Source: Desulfobacteraceae bacterium (lineage in GTDB: Bacteria; Desulfobacterota; Desulfobacteria; Desulfobacterales; ETH-SRB1). From it: 10,203 nucleotides of DNA. Shown one piece after another: positions 5,642 through 10,203 of the stretch (its first letter is position 1; the number at the start of each line of letters is the position of its first letter). The notes below the pieces were generated by a model. It was not told the origin of the DNA. It saw nothing but the letters and a program-made list of their open reading frames with translations, and did not search any database. The stretch is taken from NCBI GenBank assembly GCA_013202725.1, contig JABMRH010000175.1, positions 1 through 10,203 of the forward strand, read 5' to 3'. A program made the translations under genes and the position numbers.

Positions 5642-6421
5642 TTATGGTTTGCCGGCTTGTATATATGCAGAAAATACCATAAATTCTGTTCCCTTTCCGA
5701 CATTCCAACTTTTGATTATTTGTTTGCTGTTATCCTTTTTTGTTATAGTTATAGATTCAAAACCCAGCCTGTTTAGAATCCGTCTCACCTCACCTGGTGA
5801 AATAGCCCCGGATACTCACCCTGTGTAGGCTTTCGGATCATCCATGATTTCCCTTGGAATTTCTCCTGAACGCAAAACATCCGATATGCTGATCCGCCCT
5901 CCAGGTTTCAACACCCTGAAAAGCTCTCCAAAAACAGCTCTTTTATCTGGTGAAAGATTGATAACACAGTTTGACAGAACCACATCGACTGCATTATCAG
6001 GAACAGGTAACTTTTCTATCTCTCCTAATCGGAATTCGACATTGTCGACACCCATTTTATCTGCATTCTTCTTTGCCTTTTTTATCATTTCCCGCGTCAT
6101 GTCAACGCCGATAACCTTTCCCTCTTTCCCCACGCTTTTTGCTGCCAGAAATGCGTCAAAGCCGGCTCCACTCCCTAAATCAAGCACGGTTTCTCCTGGT
6201 TTCAGATCCGCAATTGTCAAGGGATTTCCACATCCGAGACCAAGATTGGCATCTCCCAGGCCAATGGCGAGTTCATCCTTTGTATAATCGAGTTTTTTAC
6301 CTAAATCCAATATGTTCGCAAGATTTGACGGATCACCGCAACAGCGACACTTGTCGGGTTGAGCTATTTCGGCATAACTTTCCTTTACCATCTGCTTGAT
6401 TTTGTTTTTTAATAATTTCAT
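5642..6421 (-). CDS. arsM: Arsenite S-adenosylmethyltransferase, selenocysteine-containing (in-frame UGA at 5816-5818)
   Basis: It transfers methyl groups from S-adenosylmethionine to arsenite in the cytoplasm. Read conventionally the ORF ends at 5816 after 201 aa (..DDPKAYTG). Reading the TGA as selenocysteine 202 continues V-S-G-A-I-S-P-G-E and another 48 residues to TAA at 5642, giving 259 aa, the normal ArsM length, with the expected IIKSW and FMVFSAYIQAGKP tail. Landmarks: N-terminal CRCC (25-28), LGCGNP with C64, SAM-binding DLGSGAGFD (81-89), SNCVINL with C152. C64, C152 and U202 line up with arsenic-binding C72, C174 and C224 of algal CmArsM; the C152-U202 distance of 50 equals C174-C224. 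ATG at 6421 follows AAGGAG. A SECIS-like hairpin follows the UGA. Truncation by mutation is unlikely because the downstream frame is so well preserved. Confidence 0.9.
5778..5818 (-). promoter_or_regulatory. Candidate bacterial SECIS element of arsM
   Basis: After UGA comes a lower stem AUCCG (5813-5809) / CGGAU (5782-5778). A one-sided six-base bulge follows, then a 7-bp upper stem UUUCACC (5802-5796) / GGUGAGA (5789-5783) with one G-U pair, closing the 6-nt loop AGGUGA. The loop begins AGGU like that of E. coli fdhF, and starts 20 nt after the UGA. A shorter competing pairing (UCAC/GUGA) exists, so folding should be computed. Confidence 0.72.
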
Positions 6422-6472
6422 ATCCGCTCCTTATCCTTTAAGGTTTTGCAGGCCGCAGGACTGCGCATCCTG

Positions 6473-6612
6473 TCACAATGGGAATTGTCCAAGGTATTCC
6501 TTCAGCTTTTGTTTATCTTTCTCATCAAGCGGTGGGCGATGCAGTGCACGGATTGAAAACTTGGATTGCATTCCGGTCTGGAAATTTCTTTGGTATAGTT
6601 TTTAAGCAACAT
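6473..6612 (-). pseudogene. Internally deleted paralogue of the 4Fe-4S gene
   Basis: From an ATG at 6612 the first 27 codons (MLLKNYTKEISRPECNPSF..CIAH) are identical in protein to the intact Fe-S gene at 4558-5082. The sequence then jumps, in another frame, to PLDEKDKQKLKEYLGQFPL-stop (6532-6473). This aligns with the intact protein's tail PIEEDKREKLENYTRQFKL, with about eight of 19 residues identical. About 127 codons, including the whole cysteine cluster, are missing at the junction near 6531. The result cannot encode an Fe-S protein. The near-identical front and diverged back point to recombination between two paralogues rather than a simple partial duplication. It lies between acr3 and arsM, the position of a former operon gene. 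Confidence 0.8.
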
Positions 6613-6614
6613 AA
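6531..6614. repeat. 84-bp direct repeat, copy 2 (in the broken paralogue)
   Basis: Partner of 5001-5084, same orientation, two mismatches, about 1.5 kb away. The two copies flank arsM and the nfeD-like gene, so homologous recombination between them could delete or amplify that segment. Confidence 0.95.
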
Positions 6615-6658
6615 TAATTCCCCATTAATGGTCATAGCCACAACGGCCATGTTTCACC

Positions 6659-7843
6659 TTATGAAGCAAACCAACCCCTTGTCCTAAGACAAATCCTGAC
6701 CAACATAAGCATTAGTGGTACCTCGATCAGCACACCGACCACCGTCGCGAGTGATGCCCCCGAAGAAAGTCCGAACAGCATGGTGGATGTAGCTATGGCG
6801 ACCTCAAAATGGTTTGATGCCCCAATCAAGGAGGCAGGAGCTGCATCCTCGTAACGAAGCTTAAGCAGCCGTGCCAGGCCATATCCCAGCACAAATATGA
6901 AAACAGTCTGAATGAACAAAGGAATGGCAATCCAGAGAATCGTGAGTGGGTTATTCACAATAATATCCCCCTTAAACGAAAAGAGGAGCACCAGGGTTGC
7001 CAGCAGCGCAGTGATAGAGACTGGGGTCAAAAAATGCAGAAACTTTTCTCGAAACCAGACCTCTCCCTTGACATTGATAAACCACCTGCGGGTCAGATAT
7101 CCAGCCACAAGCGGCAAAGCCACGTAAATAGATATGGAAAGCGCCAGGGCTTCCCATGGCACAGGAAGCTTGCCAACACCAAGCAGAAAACCACCCAGCA
7201 AGCCATAGAGCACGAGCATCGTCAGGCTATTGATGGCTACCATAACCAGAGTTAGACCATCATTGCCTTTGGCAAGATATCCCCACATCAAGACCATGGC
7301 AGTACATGGAGCAACGCCCAGTAGAATGCACCCTGCGAGGTAACTGCGCCAGAGAGGGATTTGGAGCATTTTCATCCCCTCGTGGAGCACAACCGTGCCT
7401 GCCCCATGAACCGATCCCACTGCCCAGTCGGCAGCCGGCGGCATTTTTACGATATCCACCGCATCGGAACCTATAAAAGTCAAAAAAAGAGAACCCAGGA
7501 AGAAGCTGGCTATAGCTACCATGGTGAAGGGTTTGACTCCCCAGTTTATACACAGGGTTAGGAGAACAGGTTTGGGTGTCTTGCCGGCTTTGATGACCTC
7601 GGCAAAATCAATCTTGACCATGATGGGATACATCATGAAAAAGAGGCAGATCGCGATGGGAATGGAAACAACAGGCGCCTCGCCCACGTAAATGGCAAGA
7701 CCGTCAAGAAACGTTGCGGCTCCTGGAGCGAACCGTCCCAAGAGGATACCTGCGACAATGCAAACAAGCACCCAGATGGTGAGATATTTTTCAAAGATGC
7801 TCAGCCCTTTCAGATGGCCGGCACTGCAGGTTTCCGTTTTCAT
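6659..7843 (-). CDS. acr3: ACR3-family arsenite efflux permease
   Basis: A 394-aa polytopic inner-membrane protein exporting As(III) by a proton-coupled mechanism in characterised members. Family signatures: LTIWVLVCIVAGILLGRFAPG (first membrane helix), FFMMYPIMVKIDF (69-80), AGCILLGVAPCTAMVLMW with the essential conserved cysteine at 180, TLVMVAINSL, LIGASNHFEVAIATS, and GVLIEVPLML near the end. Ten membrane segments are plausible. It is longer than the usual 340-370 aa because the segment at about 123-165 (SDAVDIVKMPPAADW..LHEGMKMLQ) between two helices is extended. ATG at 7843 has only a weak ribosome binding site. It follows ccdA by 69 nt and precedes the broken Fe-S gene and arsM, so efflux and methylation genes are adjacent. 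No ArsR regulator is in the window. Confidence 0.95.
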   Translation of the reverse strand: MKTETCSAGHLKGLSIFEKYLTIWVLVCIVAGILLGRFAPGAATFLDGLAIYVGEAPVVSIPIAICLFFMMYPIMVKIDFAEVIKAGKTPKPVLLTLCINWGVKPFTMVAIASFFLGSLFLTFIGSDAVDIVKMPPAADWAVGSVHGAGTVVLHEGMKMLQIPLWRSYLAGCILLGVAPCTAMVLMWGYLAKGNDGLTLVMVAINSLTMLVLYGLLGGFLLGVGKLPVPWEALALSISIYVALPLVAGYLTRRWFINVKGEVWFREKFLHFLTPVSITALLATLVLLFSFKGDIIVNNPLTILWIAIPLFIQTVFIFVLGYGLARLLKLRYEDAAPASLIGASNHFEVAIATSTMLFGLSSGASLATVVGVLIEVPLMLMLVRICLRTRGWFAS

Positions 7844-7900
7844 GATAATGTCTACTCGGATGGGATTAATGGTTTTAATTTTGTTTGTTCAGTTCTTTAG

Positions 7901-7916
7901 TTGAAGATATCTTCAA
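7901..7916. promoter_or_regulatory. Perfect 16-bp palindrome upstream of acr3
   Basis: TTGAAGATATCTTCAA reads the same on both strands. It spans the ccdA stop codon and lies 57 bp upstream of the acr3 start. It could be an operator for a dimeric regulator or a processing hairpin in the transcript; there is no T-run to make it a terminator. Confidence 0.4.
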
Positions 7917-8620
7917 GCCGCAAAAAATGGATTTAAAACAAAATATATTCCCAAAAGTCCTATGACAGCCCCCGCACCTTTACGAAACCAGCTCCCTGCC
8001 CCCTGCCAGGCGCTGTTTTCCATTAATTTTCTCACGGCTGCCGTAGAGCTTCCGGCAACCATAATCGGCAGGCAATGCCCAACGGCAAAAAGCAGGATAA
8101 AAAGTATTCCTGTCGCGATTTTTTGCTGAACAGTAATTATCGCCAGAATCGGCGCGATGAACCCGAATGTGCATGAACCGGAGAGCACGCCGTAGGCGAG
8201 TCCAAGCATAAACGCGCCGAACAGCCCCTTGAAATTAAGGCGGTATAGCAATCCGCTCGACATGGAACATTTTTCCACGCCCAGCATTCCAAGGGCTACC
8301 CAGATCAGAATGCCCCCAATTAAAATTTGCCAGTAATTACCGACGTCGCCCAACATGCGACCCAGCAGGGCGCAGATAATTCCGATTAGTGCGATGGTAA
8401 TAAAAAGACCGGTGGTAAACGCCGCCGAATATATACCGGCCTGTCTTGGATCAACAGCCCGCTCCTGTCCGCCCACATAGGCGACAATCAATGGAATCGA
8501 TGCCAGATGGCACGGGCTGAATGCCACGCTGATCATGCCCCATAAAAAACAACCTAATGCCGCAATAGTTGTGCCGCTTGCAATCCACTCATTGACGATT
8601 AAGAAAAAAGTTTCCAGCAT
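7913..8620 (-). CDS. CcdA/DsbD-type transmembrane thiol-disulfide electron carrier
   Basis: A 235-aa membrane protein with about six helices, matching the cytochrome c biogenesis transmembrane family. CcdA/DsbD proteins carry reducing equivalents from cytoplasmic thioredoxin across the membrane to extracytoplasmic thiol proteins. The paired redox cysteines are visible: C37 in FSPCHLASIPL and C150 in SGSCTFGFIAPIL, in the first and fourth helices as expected. ATG at 8620 has AAGGAGAGG upstream. The gene starts 12 nt after the membrane-anchored thioredoxin gene, its obvious electron acceptor, and precedes acr3. No C-terminal thioredoxin domain is fused. In this cluster it may feed electrons to periplasmic proteins such as the thioredoxin at 8633-9049 and perhaps the exported U-G-C protein; that is inference. 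Confidence 0.9.
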   Translation of the reverse strand: MLETFFLIVNEWIASGTTIAALGCFLWGMISVAFSPCHLASIPLIVAYVGGQERAVDPRQAGIYSAAFTTGLFITIALIGIICALLGRMLGDVGNYWQILIGGILIWVALGMLGVEKCSMSSGLLYRLNFKGLFGAFMLGLAYGVLSGSCTFGFIAPILAIITVQQKIATGILFILLFAVGHCLPIMVAGSSTAAVRKLMENSAWQGAGSWFRKGAGAVIGLLGIYFVLNPFFAA

Positions 8621-8632
8621 AAACCTCTCCTT

Positions 8633-9049
8633 TTAAATAACACCCATTTTTTTGAACTGCTCCAGGATCAAGTTTTTGCTCATGAATCCCTGGTGGCGGT
8701 GAACCTCTTTGCCGTTTGAATCAAAGAATGTTAGAGTGGGAATCATTCGTACTTTGTGTTCCCTTGCAAGGCTCTGATATTTATAAACATCGATCACAAG
8801 GACTTCAGCCTTCCCTGAATACTCCTTTTTGACTTCATGAAGTATAGGTCTCATCTGGCGGCATGGAATACATGAATTCGACCCAAAATCAACCAGGACA
8901 GGCATGCCGCTCTTCAGAGCATTTAAAAAATCCCCCTCTGTGTTCGAGTCGGGCGGTTCGGCTGTAGTCTTTTGTAAAACGTAAAAAAGAGAAGCTCCTG
9001 TAAGCACAACGATTAAAATTGCTCCAATTATACTGTTCCTTTGCCTCAT
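8633..9049 (-). CDS. Membrane-anchored thioredoxin-like protein (CIPC)
   Basis: A 138-aa protein. Residues about 6-25 (SIIGAILIVVLTGASLFYVL) form an N-terminal signal anchor, so the catalytic domain faces the periplasm. The thioredoxin fold follows: VLVDFGSNSCIPCRQMRPIL with active site C60-I-P-C63, VLVIDVYKY, then the cis-proline loop RMIPTLTFFDSNGKEV (P104). The sequence CIPC differs from the CGPC of classical thioredoxin. ATG at 9049 follows GGAGGAGAA. It sits 12 nt upstream of the CcdA-like gene, and thioredoxin-CcdA pairs commonly form a transmembrane reductant relay. Substrates are unknown; arsenic-related thiols or exported redox proteins are the contextual guesses. Confidence 0.92.
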   Translation of the reverse strand: MRQRNSIIGAILIVVLTGASLFYVLQKTTAEPPDSNTEGDFLNALKSGMPVLVDFGSNSCIPCRQMRPILHEVKKEYSGKAEVLVIDVYKYQSLAREHKVRMIPTLTFFDSNGKEVHRHQGFMSKNLILEQFKKMGVI

Positions 9050-9083
9050 TTCTCCTCCGTATAGTAAGTTTGGTACTGATAGT

Positions 9084-9317
9084 TTATTCCCGAATCCAAG
9101 TTTTGATTTCTTCTTTTTTCGGGATCTTTCCTACGCTTTTAACCTTCCCGTCCACTATCACAGCAGGGGTGCCGAACACGCCGTAACCAGCTATCTCCAT
9201 GATATCGGTCACCTTTTCGACCTGAGCTTCCACTCCGGCTTCCGCTACCGCTTCTTTAACAACCTTTTCCGTCTGTTGGCATTTGGGGCAACCGGGCCCT
9301 AATACTTTGATCTCCAC
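9084..9317 (-). CDS. Small cytoplasmic thioredoxin/glutaredoxin-like protein (CPKC)
   Basis: A 77-aa single-domain protein of the small archaeal/anaerobe thioredoxin type (MTH895/TM0996 family, Pfam thioredoxin_3). Landmarks: VLGPGCPKCQQTEKVV with the active site C10-P-K-C13, EKVTDIMEIAGYGVFGTPAVIVDGKV containing the cis-proline, and KSVGKIPKKEEIKTWI. There is no signal sequence. GTG at 9317 is chosen because AGGAG lies seven bases upstream; a TTG at 9335 would place the ribosome binding site inside the gene. It starts 31 nt after the permease stop. Small thioredoxins of this type are repeatedly found next to DUF318/ArsP-type permeases and arsenic genes. The reaction it supports here is unknown. 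Confidence 0.92.
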   Translation of the reverse strand: MEIKVLGPGCPKCQQTEKVVKEAVAEAGVEAQVEKVTDIMEIAGYGVFGTPAVIVDGKVKSVGKIPKKEEIKTWIRE

Positions 9318-9348
9318 TTTTTGTCTCCTTTCCAAAAAATTTTATCGA

Positions 9349-10203
9349 TTACCTTCCGGCAATCACGCCAAACAGCATCCCTGCGATTGTGGATAAGATT
9401 ATGATAATCGAGCAAAAAACAGCGGTCTTTTTTACGCCCATCACGCTTCCGATTACCAGCATGTTCGGCAATGATAAGGCAGGACCGGCCAGCAGCAAAG
9501 CCAAAGCAGGACCCTTGCCCATGCCAGCGCCAAGAAGCCCCTGAAGAATCGGAACTTCTGTAAGGGTGGCAAAATACATCAAAGCTCCGGCAACCGAGGC
9601 AAATAAATTTGCCCAAATGGAGTTTCCGCCAAGGAGCATCTGGATATAGTGTTCGGGGATGAGCGCGGAATGTCCTGGGCGGCCTAACATAAAACCGGCT
9701 ACAAGAACTCCACCAGCAAGAAGTGGAAAAATCTGTTTCATAAATCCCCAGGTCGATTCAACCCAGCTTTTGCGTTCATCTCGAGTAAACCATGCTTTCA
9801 GCATCCAGACCACTGCAATCAAGAGGGCGACGGTGATATACCATTTGGCTGCAAATATTGCAGGCCACAGGCCTGTTGAGCCTTCGGCAGGTCGCGCAAA
9901 TGCCGCAAAAATCAGGATCAGCACCATGGTAATAATATATAATGTATCTTGCAGGAGAGTTCGTCCTTTGCCTTCTTCATCCGGCAAATAGATTTGCCCT
10001 TTGGTTTGCGCTGCATCATCCTTGCGAAAAATCATAGCCATGAGCAAGCCTGTGATAACCGCGAAAACCACCGCTCCAACAGCCCGTGCCAAACCAAGCT
10101 GCCAGCCCAATATTTTTGCTGTAAGGGTAATTGCCAGCACATTTATGGCAGGGCCGGAATAAAGAAAGGCCGTGGCAGGGCCGATTCCTGCGCCCCGTGA
10201 ATA
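9349..10203 (-). CDS. ArsP/DUF318-type permease, N-terminus outside the window
   Basis: The frame is open from the window edge to TAA at 9349, giving 284 codons; the start lies beyond 10203. The GTG at 10140 is not the true start because family motifs continue upstream of it: SRGAGIGPATAFLYSGPAINVLAIT at the edge. The second-half counterpart is PILQGLLGAGMGKGPALALLLAGPALSLPNMLVIGSVMGVKKT near the C-terminus, so both inverted halves of PF03773 are present. Eight or so membrane helices and a cytoplasmic loop (RKDDAAQTKGQIYLPDEEGKGR) are seen. ArsP members export trivalent organoarsenicals such as methylarsenite. With an arsenite methyltransferase in the cluster this is an attractive role, but the family also contains permeases of unknown substrate. 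Confidence 0.85.
   Translation of the reverse strand, partial: YSRGAGIGPATAFLYSGPAINVLAITLTAKILGWQLGLARAVGAVVFAVITGLLMAMIFRKDDAAQTKGQIYLPDEEGKGRTLLQDTLYIITMVLILIFAAFARPAEGSTGLWPAIFAAKWYITVALLIAVVWMLKAWFTRDERKSWVESTWGFMKQIFPLLAGGVLVAGFMLGRPGHSALIPEHYIQMLLGGNSIWANLFASVAGALMYFATLTEVPILQGLLGAGMGKGPALALLLAGPALSLPNMLVIGSVMGVKKTAVFCSIIIILSTIAGMLFGVIAGR

Noticed and set aside
5578..5703. Longer N-terminus of the nfeD-like gene starting at 5703
   Set aside because: It overlaps the readthrough end of arsM in another frame and lacks a ribosome binding site, while the ATG at 5577 has a strong one.
5001..6614. The 84-bp direct repeats as CRISPR repeats or insertion sequence ends
   Set aside because: Only two copies, 1.5 kb apart, both coding for the N-terminus of the same protein family; no transposase, terminal inverted repeats or spacer array.
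7913..7915. The TGA ending the CcdA-like gene as selenocysteine
   Set aside because: The protein is already full length and the following short frame shows no family similarity.
9299..9616. 105-aa minus-strand ORF and similar ORFs on both strands (for example 7260-7553, 5844-6287, 1701-2102)
   Set aside because: They are frames overlapping clearly conserved genes and show no recognisable domain.

Overview
The window (about 47% GC by eye) reads as an accessory region of an anaerobic, selenocysteine-using bacterium. A Desulfobacterota/deltaproteobacterial host fits best: DUF1573 protein, corrinoid-type 4Fe-4S domain, ACR3, ArsM and in-frame UGA codons at conserved cysteine positions. This assignment is inference. 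There is no rRNA, tRNA or CRISPR. Every supported gene lies on the minus strand, so transcription runs from high to low coordinates.

Layout, in the direction of transcription. (a) 10203-6659 is an arsenic/redox cluster: an ArsP-type permease (5' end outside the window), a small CPKC thioredoxin, a membrane-anchored CIPC thioredoxin, a CcdA/DsbD-like electron-transfer membrane protein and an ACR3 arsenite efflux pump. (b) 6614-4558 holds a broken Fe-S gene, the arsenite methyltransferase arsM read through an in-frame UGA, a small NfeD-like membrane protein, a doubtful 71-aa ORF and an intact C-terminal 4Fe-4S protein. (c) 4521-3772 is an exported DUF1573-type protein also read through an in-frame UGA. 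(d) 3695-2949 is a C-terminally truncated LysR regulator. (e) 2948-2541 is non-coding and carries a clear promoter/operator. (f) 2540-769 is an AbiEi/AbiEii type IV toxin-antitoxin (abortive infection) pair. (g) 640-1 is the N-terminal part of a Pif1-like helicase.

The central observation is a pair of selenoprotein genes that ordinary gene calling would truncate or split. In arsM, UGA replaces the conserved arsenic-binding cysteine of the YTGC-VSGA motif, and the next 57 codons complete a normal ArsM C-terminus. In the DUF1573 gene, UGA replaces the first Cys of the conserved CGCT motif, and 167 further in-frame codons complete the protein. Each UGA is followed by a hairpin with a 7-bp stem and a 6-nt loop containing GU, at a distance suited to a bacterial SECIS element. 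The neighbouring CcdA and thioredoxins could supply reducing power to arsenic methylation and to the exported U-G-C protein; that link is inference.

The Fe-S gene has left debris: 84 bp encoding its N-terminus is repeated at 97.6% identity upstream of arsM, joined out of frame to the end of a diverged paralogue. A 17-bp copy of its 3' end lies beside the helicase gene. The region has clearly been rearranged.
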